This document shows, in pieces, positions 52,145 through 60,744 of a stretch of 64,000 bases of DNA. Numbering within the stretch: position 1 is the stretch's first letter; every line of letters begins with the position of its first letter. Under the pieces are notes generated by a model. It searched no databases, was not told where the DNA came from, and saw only the letters and a list, made by a program, of their open reading frames with translations. Position numbers and translations under genes: made by a program. Source of the DNA: Chryseobacterium sp. OSA05B. Lineage in GTDB: Bacteria > Bacteroidota > Bacteroidia > Flavobacteriales > Weeksellaceae. The stretch lies in the NCBI RefSeq assembly GCF_019970065.1, contig NZ_JAHXYH010000001.1:806001-870000 (forward strand). Reading direction: 5' to 3'.

Positions 52145-52270
52145 TGTTAAAAACCGTTAACGAAAACAAAATTATATGTTAACAAAGCCTGTAAGTTCCT
52201 ATTAACAGGGGTTTTAGACTACACTGTTAAAAAACGTTAAAAAAACGGGCCAAAAGTTAACATAATTAAC
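52145..52270. promoter_or_regulatory. Array of GTTAA direct repeats upstream of rlpA
   Basis: TGTTAAAAACCGTTAA (52145-52160) and TGTTAAAAAACGTTAA (52225-52240) are 15/16 identical and exactly 80 bp apart. Each holds two GTTAA at a 10-bp period. Further GTTAA or TTAAC words lie at about 52177, 52203, 52256 and 52266: eight in about 130 bp. This resembles tandem sites for OmpR/PhoB-type regulators (inference). Confidence 0.5.
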
Positions 52271-52695
52271 TTATTATCGAAAAAATTCAAAATTCAAAAA
52301 CTAAAAATGACTGATAATCAACATTTTACATAAATTATAAAAATTGAATAAAATCACTTCAATGATTTTAAAATCTAAAAGTTTTAAGAACCTTGATATG
52401 CAGAATCACTTGACAGAAGTCTTTTAAGGCTGTATACTGCAATCAGTACCCCTTATTTTAACAATGGTTTTTAACAGCTTCATGAATTTTTCTGTAAAAA
52501 TCATTTAATTAAACTCCCATTTCCAGATCTGTTTTTTCAATGTTCTCTATTAATAGTAACAAATTGGATACCAAATGAGTTTTCTAATCAACTATAAACT
52601 ATTATTCTGTGTAAAATAACACCGGGATCAGACGGCAAGATTCAGAGAGAAATATTAATTCTTAGCAGGTAACCTAAAAACGTTTCATTCTGATA

Positions 52696-52899
52696 CCTTA
52701 TATATAGTATACAAGACAACCCAAATCGAACTCTTGAATAAAGCTGCTTTTTTACCAGAGTTTGAAAGATAAAACCATTTTCCTGGTCCTCGTAAAAACT
52801 GGTTTATCTCCCTTTAAATTCAAAGAACATCTATGGCTCTCTTTAAAACAAAAAACCAATGATTGCTCATTGGTTTTATATTTTATACAGTATATAAGG
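52696..52899. repeat. Imperfect long inverted repeat
   Basis: CCTTATATATAGTATA (52696-52711) and TATACAGTATATAAGG (52884-52899) are inverted copies with two mismatches. Nearer the centre, AGATAAAACCA and TGGTTTATCT (about 52769 and 52799) can also pair. Confidence 0.4.
52852..52877 (-). terminator. Intrinsic terminator after the two secreted-protein genes
   Basis: AAAACCAATGA/TCATTGGTTTT stem with loop TTGC. On the minus strand it is followed by TTGTTTT. Confidence 0.75.
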
Positions 52900-52907
52900 G
52901 TTAAATC

Positions 52908-53642
52908 TTATTTTAAGTATTCTATTACATAGTCATATGTTCCCGAAGGGTAAACAACTGACATGCTTGGTGAACCTGTAATTGCATTTCCTGCACTGGT
53001 AGCTACAGTATAAGAGTATAAACTTCTGTCGTAAACAGTGTTTGTACCTGCTTTATAAATTGTAATACCATATAAAGTAGTCATCCCTGTAGGAGCAGGA
53101 ATATCTACTGCAGTTGAAGTACCTGTAGCGGTGAAAGTTCCTTTTTTAGCAAAAAGTTGTTTATCAACGCCTACTCCTGTATTGATAAGGGTATTTGTAG
53201 CTGTTTCAGCAGTTCCAATAGTTACTTTAGGAGAAGTTGAAAGTGGTACCCATCTACCTGTAGAAGTTGCAAATGAATTCGCAACACCCCCTGTTGGGTT
53301 TGAGAAATAGTAGTATCCCGGAGTTACACTTGTGGTAATTCCTGAACTTGTATTCCCTGTACCATTATTATAAACAATCATACCATCGTAAGCAGTTGGA
53401 AAGTTATCCTCGTCAGTAACAGGAGTGACAAATGTGAAGGTAGTTAAGTTGGTTCTAGGAAAAACGATTCCTTTACCATCATTTGCACTATCACTAAATC
53501 CTCCACTACTGCCTGATGCATCTAAAAAAGCACCTTGTCCTTGTATGTTTCCGCTGGCAAAACCATTGGTTCTAACCTGCGCATTCGTATATTGAAGCAT
53601 TGCCAATGTAGAGGCAAGAGCTAATAAAATTTTTTTATTCAT
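52908..53642 (-). CDS. Secreted repeat-like surface protein, Gly/Ser/Thr-rich
   Basis: 244 aa, signal peptide MNKKILLALASTLAMLQYTNAQ. The mature protein is Gly-, Ser- and Thr-rich with beta text: GKGIVFPRTNL, then YDGMIVYNNGTG, GYYYFSNP and GRWVPLS. These blocks also occur, diverged, in the adjacent upstream protein (LLVPRMT, GALVYITSGTG, GFYYFDN, PEWKPF), so the two are distant paralogues. Such text is like the heads of Bacteroidota surface proteins that share a tail-fibre-like beginning. It lies 30 bp downstream of its partner; no Cys, no T9SS tail. Function unknown. Confidence 0.72.
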   Translation of the reverse strand: MNKKILLALASTLAMLQYTNAQVRTNGFASGNIQGQGAFLDASGSSGGFSDSANDGKGIVFPRTNLTTFTFVTPVTDEDNFPTAYDGMIVYNNGTGNTSSGITTSVTPGYYYFSNPTGGVANSFATSTGRWVPLSTSPKVTIGTAETATNTLINTGVGVDKQLFAKKGTFTATGTSTAVDIPAPTGMTTLYGITIYKAGTNTVYDRSLYSYTVATSAGNAITGSPSMSVVYPSGTYDYVIEYLK

Positions 53643-53672
53643 AACTAAGTGTGTCTAAAAATTAAAAATTAA

Positions 53673-54308
53673 TTATTGTGCTGAATATGATTGCCAAGCT
53701 GTACCATCATATACAAAACCAAGCCCTCTACCATTAACTGTCATTGAATTAACTGAAGCTGCACTTACTCCATTTACTGTAAGTGTTCCACCTCCAACTT
53801 TAACGAGAGTAATACTTCTACCTTTAACCGCTGCACTTACAGGTATTGTAGATAAGTCTGCATTAGTAGTAAGGAATACATAACCATCTAAATCGGCTGC
53901 AGATAAATCTGCTCCAGTAGCTGAGGTTCTAACCGGTGTAACTGCATTAGGAGTACTACCACCACCTCCAAAAGGCTTCCATTCAGGAACGGTATTATCA
54001 AAGTAGTAGAATCCTGCTCCGGTAATTTTAGCTTTTCTAGCACCAGAGCCGGTTCCAGAAGTAATGTAAACAAGGGCACCGTTCTGAGGAGCACCATAAG
54101 TACCAGAGGTATCATCTTTAGATGTTAATTCCGCTGCTGTCATACGAGGGACTAGTAAGGCATCAGGTCTGGCATTATCGGTAGTATTGGCTACTACGTC
54201 TAACGTTGAGGAAGGTGTAGTCGTGTTAATCCCTACACGTCCCTGCTGAGCCTTGGAAACTGCCGAAAGGCCAACGAGCATCGTCGCTGTTAATAAAAAT
54301 TTTTTCAT
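53673..54308 (-). CDS. Secreted surface protein with VGINTTTPSSTLDV start
   Basis: 211 aa, signal peptide MKKFLLTATMLVGLSAVSKAQ. The mature N-terminus QGRVGINTTTPSSTLDVV is a wording typical of Bacteroidota surface and tail-fibre-like proteins. Then ALLVPRMTAAEL, GALVYITSGTGSG, GFYYFDNTVPEWKPFGGG and a C-terminal beta domain ending GLGFVYDGTAWQSYSAQ. First gene of a two-gene operon with 30 bp to the next. A 350-bp upstream region holds a TAAATTTG element. No enzymatic motif. Confidence 0.75.
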   Translation of the reverse strand: MKKFLLTATMLVGLSAVSKAQQGRVGINTTTPSSTLDVVANTTDNARPDALLVPRMTAAELTSKDDTSGTYGAPQNGALVYITSGTGSGARKAKITGAGFYYFDNTVPEWKPFGGGGSTPNAVTPVRTSATGADLSAADLDGYVFLTTNADLSTIPVSAAVKGRSITLVKVGGGTLTVNGVSAASVNSMTVNGRGLGFVYDGTAWQSYSAQ

Positions 54309-54661
54309 AAGTTTTTAAAGATTTAAATTACATTATTTTCCATCAATATTTCCAAATGGAAGATGCATCTCAACTTGTGCTTATCATTCAGGCTGTTTGT
54401 GTTCAGCTTTTATAATCAGGCAACTGCTTGAAGCATTTGATTTTAAAACATTGCTTATTGCGCAAATTTAAGACATAATTTTCAAATTTATTCACATTAT
54501 ATAAAAAAAATAAAATAGTTTTATATAACAAAATAATAACCTATTGAAAATCAACATGATCTATAATTAAGCGATTGTATAATTAGTGTTAAATTTTATT
54601 AATATTTTTAATTATTTGTGAAAAAAACAAAATAGCTATGACCGATGTAACTTACAAGTTA
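54309..54661. other. 353-bp gene-free upstream region
   Basis: Very AT-rich. On the minus strand TAAATTTG lies at 54463-54470, which would give a leader of about 150 nt before the ATG at 54308. The leader includes a TTCCATTTGGAA palindrome (about 54348-54359). The rest between that element and the rimO stop codon at 54662 shows nothing recognised. Confidence 0.5.
54463..54470 (-). promoter_or_regulatory. Candidate -7 element for the secreted-protein operon
   Basis: TAAATTTG on the minus strand with TTTG 12 bp upstream; the spacing is short, so this is tentative. Confidence 0.4.
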
Positions 54662-55963
54662 TCAGATCAATTCTCCGTACAAGTCAAATTCTTCTGCAGA
54701 CGTTATTTTAACCTCTGCAAACTCTCCGATAGATATGTAAGTTTCATCTGCTGAAACCAGCACTGTATTGTCTACATCGGGGGAATCATACTCTGTTCTT
54801 CCAATGAAATAGTTTCCTTCTTTTCTGTCGAATATACATCTGAAAGTCTTCCCAATCTTCTCCTGATTCTTCTCCCACGAAATCTGCGACTGAATCTCCA
54901 TAATCTCTTCCACTCTTGCTTCTTTCACTTCCTGCGGCACATCATCTTCCAGTACATAAGCGCCTGTATTTTCTTCGTGAGAATAGGTGAAACAGCCTAA
55001 TCTGTCAAATTTCTGCTCTCTTACCCAATCTTTCAGCTCCTGGAATCTTTCTTCTGTTTCTCCCGGGTATCCTACGATCAAAGTAGTTCTCACCGCCATA
55101 TCCGGAACTTTTTCTCTGAATTTGGCTAATAAAGCGTTCGTCTTTTCATGCGTTGTTCCACGCTTCATAGATTTCAACAGGTCGGAATTGATATGCTGAA
55201 GAGGGATATCTATATAATTACAAACTTTAGGTTCTTCACGGATGATATCCAGAACATCTTCAGGAAAACCGCTAGGGAAAGCATAATGAAGACGAATCCA
55301 TTCGATCCCTTCCACTTTCACCAATTCTTTTAAGAGTTCTCCAAGGGCACGTTTTTTATAAAGATCAAGACCATAATATGTAAGATCCTGTGCGATAAGA
55401 ATAATTTCCTTAGTTCCCTTTTTCGCCAGTTTCTGAGTTTCCAAAACCAATTTTTCAATAGGAGTAGAAATGTGTCCTCCTCTCATTAAAGGAATAGCAC
55501 AGAAAGAGCACGGCCTGTCACAGCCTTCCGAAATCTTAAGGTATGCGTAATGCTTAGGGGTTGTAGTCAGTCTTTCTCCTACCAGCTCATGCTTGTAATC
55601 CGCACCCAAATGCTTGAGCAGGATCGGAAGATCTCTGGTTCCAAAGTACTGATCTACATCCGGAATTTCCTTAACAAGATCCGGCTTATATCTTTCTGAA
55701 AGACAGCCAGTAACAAAAACTTTTTCGACTTCACCTCTGTTTTTTGCTTCTACATAATCCAGAATTGTATTAATGGATTCTTCTTTAGCATTATCAATAA
55801 ATCCACATGTGTTGATCACTACGATATCTCCGCGGCCTTCATGAACCACTTCTTTTCCATTAGCTTTCAGCTGGCTCATTAATACTTCAGAATCATATAC
55901 ATTCTTGGAGCATCCAAGTGTAACCACATTGATTTTCTTCTTCCCTACAGATTTTGTGCGCAT
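54662..55963 (-). CDS. rimO: Ribosomal protein S12 methylthiotransferase
   Basis: 433 aa from the ATG at 55963. A radical-SAM enzyme that methylthiolates Asp88 of S12. The N-terminal methylthiotransferase domain has Cys in VTLGCSKN, NTCGFID and TGCLSERY; the radical-SAM cluster is CDRPCSFC; a C-terminal TRAM domain (about 365-433) completes it. A longer frame to 56050 runs through the promoter and the rmlC terminator and is rejected. DSEVL near the start and the length favour RimO over MiaB. Confidence 0.94.
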   Translation of the reverse strand: MRTKSVGKKKINVVTLGCSKNVYDSEVLMSQLKANGKEVVHEGRGDIVVINTCGFIDNAKEESINTILDYVEAKNRGEVEKVFVTGCLSERYKPDLVKEIPDVDQYFGTRDLPILLKHLGADYKHELVGERLTTTPKHYAYLKISEGCDRPCSFCAIPLMRGGHISTPIEKLVLETQKLAKKGTKEIILIAQDLTYYGLDLYKKRALGELLKELVKVEGIEWIRLHYAFPSGFPEDVLDIIREEPKVCNYIDIPLQHINSDLLKSMKRGTTHEKTNALLAKFREKVPDMAVRTTLIVGYPGETEERFQELKDWVREQKFDRLGCFTYSHEENTGAYVLEDDVPQEVKEARVEEIMEIQSQISWEKNQEKIGKTFRCIFDRKEGNYFIGRTEYDSPDVDNTVLVSADETYISIGEFAEVKITSAEEFDLYGELI

Positions 55964-55982
55964 CGTTTTGATTTTGAGTGTG

Positions 55983-55990
55983 CAAAGATA
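55983..55990 (-). promoter_or_regulatory. -7 element of the rimO promoter
   Basis: TATCTTTG on the minus strand, 19 bp before the ATG at 55963. It fixes the start choice. Confidence 0.6.
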
Positions 55991-56022
55991 CAAAATAATA
56001 AAAGAGTAGTGACCAAAAAATA

Positions 56023-56047
56023 AAAACCACTTTAGCAAAGTGGTTTT
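56023..56047 (-). terminator. Terminator of the polysaccharide operon
   Basis: AAAACCACTTT/AAAGTGGTTTT stem with a 3-nt loop. On the minus strand it is followed by TATTTTTT. It sits just past the rfbC stop. Confidence 0.87.
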
Positions 56048-56058
56048 CAAGGTTTTAT

Positions 56059-56604
56059 TTAAAAGTTTTTCTCTCCGAAACCGGGTGCATTCACATCTTT
56101 TTCAGAAAGTATCATATCTTTTTCAGTAATCTTCCAATCTATCATCAGATCCGGATCGTTGAATTTTACGCTCCCTTCCGATTCTTTACTGTAAAAATTG
56201 TCACATTTATAAGAAAAAACGGCTGTTTCACTCAGCACGGAGAATCCGTGACCGAATCCTCTGGGAACATACATCTGTATTTTATTCTCTGCTGTAAGCT
56301 CTATTCCGAACCATTTTCCGAATGTTGGAGAATCTTCTCTGAGATCTACTGCCACATCCCAAACTTTTCCTTCCAGGCAGGAAACCAGTTTTGCCTGAGC
56401 ATGCTCGCCTTTCTGCAGGTGAAGCCCTCTGAGTACGCCATAGGAGGATTTTGAGATATTATCCTGAACAAAGTGTCCGTTCATCCCCGTCAGTTCTTCA
56501 AATTTTTTCTCATTAAATTTCTCAAAAAAATAACCTCTCTCGTCTTCGAATATAGTGGGTTCTATGATATAACAATCCTTAAGCGGGGTTTCTTTTATTT
56601 TCAT
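56059..56604 (-). CDS. rfbC: dTDP-4-dehydrorhamnose 3,5-epimerase
   Basis: 181-aa cupin enzyme of dTDP-L-rhamnose synthesis. Blocks: FEDERGYFFEKFNEKKF, FVQDNISKSSYGVLRGLHLQKGEHAQAKLV (catalytic His in RGLHLQ) and VPRGFGHGFSVLSETA. RmlA, RmlB and RmlD are not in the window, so they may lie elsewhere or upstream. Last gene of the operon, 33 bp after a sugar transferase. Confidence 0.93.
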   Translation of the reverse strand: MKIKETPLKDCYIIEPTIFEDERGYFFEKFNEKKFEELTGMNGHFVQDNISKSSYGVLRGLHLQKGEHAQAKLVSCLEGKVWDVAVDLREDSPTFGKWFGIELTAENKIQMYVPRGFGHGFSVLSETAVFSYKCDNFYSKESEGSVKFNDPDLMIDWKITEKDMILSEKDVNAPGFGEKNF

Positions 56605-56637
56605 GTTTCAATAGTTTAAGAAGCTTTGGTCAGTTTT

Positions 56638-57207
56638 TTAATTTAAAATGGTTACTAATGTTTTCCACAAAATTTTCATATCCGTTTTGAACGACCTGTT
56701 CTCCAGATACAACAGATTCATTTTTACTTTGTGAGGAAAAAGAATCTCATCATTATATTTCAAAGGATCGTCCTGGTTATTCAGCAGGGTTTCTTCATTT
56801 CTGTATTCTATGCTGGCTTCGCATGTAAGTCCGGGTTTCAATTCAAGTACTTTTCTGTCTGATCCTTCGAGTCTGTCATAATATCCCTCTATATCCGGTC
56901 TTGGACCTACAAAGCTCATATTGCCTTTTACAATATTGAACAGTTGAGGCAGCTCATCCAGTTTAAATTTTCTCATCACCATACCAATCCGGGAACAGGT
57001 TCTTTTCTTTTTATGAATCGTTCTGAACTTATAGATCATAAACGGTTTTCCATACTGCCCGATTCTTTTTTGGACAAATAATCCTCCGGAAGCTGTATCC
57101 ATTCCTGCTGTAAGTAATAAAATGATGAGCAGCGGCATCAGGAAAACAATCAGGAGTAATGCTAATATTCCGTCAAAAATGTTTTTCCAATAGGTATACT
57201 GACTCAT
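56638..57207 (-). CDS. Small phosphoglycosyl transferase (PglC-like), second copy
   Basis: 189-aa monotopic membrane enzyme that moves a sugar phosphate from a UDP-sugar to undecaprenyl phosphate. An N-terminal re-entrant helix (about 10-34), then FVQKRIGQYGKPFMIYKFRT, then the catalytic Asp-Glu in KFKLDELPQLFNIVKGNMSFVGPRP. It lacks the four-helix N-domain of WbaP/WcaJ. Its neighbour at 60737-61321 is a homologue. The Cys-containing insert KKRTCSRIGMVMRK is unusual compared with the other copy. Confidence 0.9.
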   Translation of the reverse strand: MSQYTYWKNIFDGILALLLIVFLMPLLIILLLTAGMDTASGGLFVQKRIGQYGKPFMIYKFRTIHKKKRTCSRIGMVMRKFKLDELPQLFNIVKGNMSFVGPRPDIEGYYDRLEGSDRKVLELKPGLTCEASIEYRNEETLLNNQDDPLKYNDEILFPHKVKMNLLYLENRSFKTDMKILWKTLVTILN

Positions 57208-57223
57208 CTGCTGGTCTGGAATA

Positions 57224-58369
57224 TTAGGATGCGAAATAAGACTTAATTACACTGGCAATTCTTTCTCTTTCTTCATCTGACAAATTGGATCCTGAAGGCA
57301 AACAAAGTCCGTTATCGAAAAGTTTCTCCGAAACGTTGGTTCCATAGTACGGAGCATTTTCAAAAACAGGCTGTAAATGCATAGGTTTCCACAAAGGTCT
57401 TGATTCTATATTATCTTCCAGAAAAGTAAGTCTGAGACTTTCTCTGTCTTTCCCGGTAATTTCGGGATCTACGATGATGGCAGAAAGCCAGTGATTGGAA
57501 TAATAATCATCAGCGGGCTCGGAAAATACGCTTACCCCGTCTATATCTTTGAAGATCTTTACATAGAAGTCATGCATGGCTCTGCGTGCTGCTACTCTGT
57601 CTTTAAGAACTTCCATCTGACCACGTCCGATTCCGGCTACGATATTACTCATTCTGTAATTGAAACCAATATGCGAATGCTGGTAATGGGGGGCATTGTC
57701 TCTTGCCTGTGTGGATAAAAAGACTATTTTATCTTTATCTTCCTGGGTGCGACATACTAAGGCACCCCCTCCGGAAGTCGTAATAATTTTATTACCGTTA
57801 AAACTTAAAATTCCGAAACGACCAAAGGTTCCACAGCCTCTTCCTTTATAAGAAGAGCCTAAAGCTTCTGCGGCATCTTCAATAACCGGAATCTGATATT
57901 CTTCTGCTATGGCTATAATTTCGTCCATTTTTGCAGGCATTCCGTAAAGATGTACTACAATGATGGCCTTAGGTTTTTTACCCTTTTTTATTCTGTCTTC
58001 TATTGCTTCTTTCAGGGCTTTGGGGCACATATTCCATGTATCGGATTCACTGTCTATGAATACGGGTAATGCACCACAGTATGCAATAGGATTTGCTGAA
58101 GCTGAAAACGTCATGGACTGACAGATCACCTCATCTCCATACTGTACTCCGCATTCTATAAGGGCTAAGTGAAGGGCAGCCGTTCCTGCTGAAAGTGCAG
58201 CTGCTTTTACATTATTTCCTAAAAACTGCTCCAGATCATTTTCAAATCCGTTTACGTTTGGTCCCAAAGGAGCTACCCAGTTTTCTGCGAAAGCTTCGTT
58301 GATATATTTTAGTTCGTTTCCGCCCATGTGGGGAGAGGAAAGCCATATTTTATTTTCCATATTAATCAT
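57224..58369 (-). CDS. DegT/DnrJ/EryC1/StrS-type sugar aminotransferase
   Basis: 381-aa PLP enzyme that converts a nucleotide 4- or 3-keto sugar to an amino sugar. The PLP lysine lies in SFNGNKIITTSGGG (about 190-203); ALSAGTAALHLAL, IEDAAEALGS and GFNYRMSNIVAGIG are standard. PglE and PerA are close relatives, so the product may be a UDP- or GDP-4-amino sugar. The ATG at 58369 overlaps the preceding stop by 8 nt (ATGATTAA). With the acetyltransferase upstream it makes a two-step PglE/PglD-like module. Confidence 0.93.
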   Translation of the reverse strand: MINMENKIWLSSPHMGGNELKYINEAFAENWVAPLGPNVNGFENDLEQFLGNNVKAAALSAGTAALHLALIECGVQYGDEVICQSMTFSASANPIAYCGALPVFIDSESDTWNMCPKALKEAIEDRIKKGKKPKAIIVVHLYGMPAKMDEIIAIAEEYQIPVIEDAAEALGSSYKGRGCGTFGRFGILSFNGNKIITTSGGGALVCRTQEDKDKIVFLSTQARDNAPHYQHSHIGFNYRMSNIVAGIGRGQMEVLKDRVAARRAMHDFYVKIFKDIDGVSVFSEPADDYYSNHWLSAIIVDPEITGKDRESLRLTFLEDNIESRPLWKPMHLQPVFENAPYYGTNVSEKLFDNGLCLPSGSNLSDEERERIASVIKSYFAS

Positions 58370-59003
58370 TGAATTTTATTGGTTTTGCTGGAATTCCAAC
58401 TGCGGTACAGTTGGCAGGAAGGCTTTTGTAAACAACCGCACCTGCTCCAACTATTGTATTCTCTCCTATTTCAAGAAGATTGATAATTTTTGCACCAGTA
58501 CCGACATATACAGCTTCATTGATTATCACTTCTCCCGAAATATTTACCGTCGGCATAAATGAACTGTACTTTTTTATTTTTGTATCATGTCCTACAGTAC
58601 AGGAAAGATTAAGGATGACAAAATCTTCAATTTCAATATCTATCGTAATGATAACCCCTGCACAGATAATGTTTCCTTTTCCAAATTTAACATTATCCTG
58701 ACCGATAATTACAGATGGATGAATCAGATTGGGAAATTCAATAGTAGGACTAGTAATACTTTCGATAATTTTTTTCTTCGTTTTCGGATCTCCTATGGCA
58801 ACCGCAATACATAGAGGTTCAGATCCTTCATTAATGTTTTCAATTTTTCCTAAATAAGGAATTCCATTGATAGGATGATCATAATGTTTATCATCATAAA
58901 AACCTACCAATTCAAATTGTCTTTCTTTTTGGTTAATATGATCGATTAACATTTTTACTTCACGTCCAAATCCTCCTGCTCCAATAATTGCTATTTTTTT
59001 CAT
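58362..59003 (-). CDS. NeuD/PglD-type sugar N- or O-acetyltransferase
   Basis: 213-aa enzyme: N-terminal Rossmann-like domain (KKIAIIGAGGFGREVKMLI) and C-terminal left-handed beta-helix (about 95-205) with the catalytic His in SCTVGHDTKI and IGENTIVGAGAVVYKSLP. PglD acetylates the amino sugar made by PglE. It overlaps the aminotransferase start by 8 nt, which supports joint action. N-acetylation of a 4-amino sugar is an inference from this pairing. Confidence 0.9.
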   Translation of the reverse strand: MKKIAIIGAGGFGREVKMLIDHINQKERQFELVGFYDDKHYDHPINGIPYLGKIENINEGSEPLCIAVAIGDPKTKKKIIESITSPTIEFPNLIHPSVIIGQDNVKFGKGNIICAGVIITIDIEIEDFVILNLSCTVGHDTKIKKYSSFMPTVNISGEVIINEAVYVGTGAKIINLLEIGENTIVGAGAVVYKSLPANCTAVGIPAKPIKFND

Positions 59004-59111
59004 ATTTAATATTTCTTTTAACGGGCTGCCGTTGTTTTATAAAATTAAGAATCTGATGTCTGAAAACATTTTCGTATGATACAGAAACTATATTATTTTT
59101 TTATTTTATGT

Positions 59112-59786
59112 TTAAGGGATCAACTGACGTTCCACAACAAAAGCTTCCGCTCTTTCTACTCCGACGGTAGCTCCCCTATACATGGCTAATGCTTCAAAAG
59201 CCTCTATAGAACGGGAATGTGGAAACTTTTTTATCTGAGATCCAAAAAACTTCATTGCTTCTGTCTTTTTTGCAAAAACATCCGTAACATTTACGAAATG
59301 ATTTGGTACGAAGGCTTTTTCCTGCATTGGTGTCCATTCTGTTTCAGAAAGAGTTTCATAGCAGTATATATTCAGTACTTTATCTTCACCCTGAGGTCTT
59401 GCTGCCACCAGAGAAGCTCTGTAGACAGCTTTATGATCCTGATGAATATCTCCAGGATGTGGCAGATATAAGTGCGTAGGTTTGATTTTCTGAAATACTT
59501 TTGAAATTTCCACCGAAATTTTAAACTCAGGAAAAGCATTCAATGCCGGAGCAGGAAATTCCAAGAAGATGGTTTCCTTAACCCCTAAAAACTGATGTGC
59601 CGCAACTGCCTCAGATCTGGTGCTTTCTATCATTTCCTGTGAAAACAATTCCGGAGCACCTAATGAAGCATTTGTTGCTATAACTACAGTAACCTCATCT
59701 CCAGACTGGATATGTCTGGCAATGGTAGCCCCACATCCTATTATTTCATCATCCGCATGAGGGGCTATTACAACTACTCTATTCAT
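59112..59786 (-). CDS. PIG-L family deacetylase
   Basis: 224-aa zinc deacetylase. VVVIAPHADDEIIGCGATIAR carries the metal ligands (AHxDDE form) and LPHPGDIHQDHKAV the third His. Family members deacetylate GlcNAc-lipids, bacillithiol precursors or N-acetylated sugars. It overlaps the formyltransferase gene by 8 nt (ATGAATAG). The order deacetylase-formyltransferase suggests swapping an acetyl for a formyl group on a sugar amine (inference). Confidence 0.91.
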   Translation of the reverse strand: MNRVVVIAPHADDEIIGCGATIARHIQSGDEVTVVIATNASLGAPELFSQEMIESTRSEAVAAHQFLGVKETIFLEFPAPALNAFPEFKISVEISKVFQKIKPTHLYLPHPGDIHQDHKAVYRASLVAARPQGEDKVLNIYCYETLSETEWTPMQEKAFVPNHFVNVTDVFAKKTEAMKFFGSQIKKFPHSRSIEAFEALAMYRGATVGVERAEAFVVERQLIP

Positions 59787-60744
59787 CTTTTAGTTTTTTT
59801 AAAATTGATTTTATTTTATAGATTTCGTCTTCAATATTATATCCCAGTTTATCCCCTACATTAATAGGAATAAGAGCATTATCTCTGAAGTTATATTCTT
59901 CAATCCAAAGTAACCCCTCACCTGTCTGTATCAGCAGATGCCCTTCTTCGTTTTTAAGCAAGACTCTTCCTATCACCCCTTTAAACTGAATCGCTTTTTC
60001 CTGGCGGCAAGACCATACAATCATTTTTTCATCTTTACAGTAGGTATAAGCGCCCGGATGCGGCTTTGAAACAGCTTTCACAAGACGATTGATATAGTGT
60101 GCCCCATTGTTCCAGTTGATCAGTCCGTCTTCTTCCTTTCTTATTCCATAGTAAGACGCAAGATGCTCACATTGTGGTATCGGGTTCCAAAATCCTTTTT
60201 TAAGTTCCGGAAGCCATTGGTCTAACGCCAAATCAATATTCTTCAATATTTTGATTTCCACATCAGATGCATCATCATTCTCATCTACTTCAAAAATAGA
60301 CTGTGTAAAAACCGGACCGTCATCTGCCCCTTTCCCCATAAGAAAGAAAGTAGCTGACCCATAAGTTTGTTCCAATGTTACCCAGGCTAAAGGGGCTCTT
60401 CCTCTTCCAAGTGGCAGTCTTGTAGGATGAAATCCTATACAACCCAGTTTCGAAACTGAGAACCATTGGTCGTGTAACAGCTGTGAAAAGCCTACAGCAA
60501 AGATAATGTCCGGTTGTTTTTCTTTAGCCCAATTTAGATTTTCTTCATCATTGATCCTGGTAAATCCTTTGTAACCAATGTGAAGTTCTTTTGAAAGCAC
60601 AGACAAATCTGCCCAACCGGAAACTCTGTCTTTATCTTTGGGCTCGTGCCCCAGAACTCCGACAACTTCCAAATCATGCTCTACCAGTTTCTGAATAATC
60701 TGTACTGTGGAATTGACAGCTCCAATTACTAATATTTTATACAT
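59779..60744 (-). CDS. Formyltransferase-family protein (sugar N-formyltransferase type) lacking the usual Asn
   Basis: 321 aa. The N-terminal Rossmann-like formyltransferase fold (about 1-190) and C-terminal OB-like domain match methionyl-tRNA and sugar formyltransferases using N10-formyl-THF. The canonical triad is Asn-His-Asp. Here the segment reads GCIGFHPTRLPLGRGRAPLAW: His106 and the Asp of GADDGPVF (141-142) are present, but Gly104 stands where Asn is expected. Activity may be altered, or another residue may help. It overlaps its neighbours by 8 nt each and is therefore in the operon with PIG-L. Confidence 0.82.
   Translation of the reverse strand: MYKILVIGAVNSTVQIIQKLVEHDLEVVGVLGHEPKDKDRVSGWADLSVLSKELHIGYKGFTRINDEENLNWAKEKQPDIIFAVGFSQLLHDQWFSVSKLGCIGFHPTRLPLGRGRAPLAWVTLEQTYGSATFFLMGKGADDGPVFTQSIFEVDENDDASDVEIKILKNIDLALDQWLPELKKGFWNPIPQCEHLASYYGIRKEEDGLINWNNGAHYINRLVKAVSKPHPGAYTYCKDEKMIVWSCRQEKAIQFKGVIGRVLLKNEEGHLLIQTGEGLLWIEEYNFRDNALIPINVGDKLGYNIEDEIYKIKSILKKLKDE

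Larger units (their letters stand above)
52081..52907. other. 827-bp gene-free region
   Basis: No plausible gene. It holds the rlpA promoter region with the GTTAA array near 52145-52270, a middle section with nothing recognised (about 52280-52690), an imperfect inverted repeat (52696-52899), and the terminator of the downstream secreted-protein operon. It is the longest gap in the window. Confidence 0.75.

Noticed and set aside
54309..54661. Possible small gene or riboswitch upstream of the secreted-protein operon
   Set aside because: No ORF with codon bias and no known riboswitch text was found; only a promoter-like box is supported.
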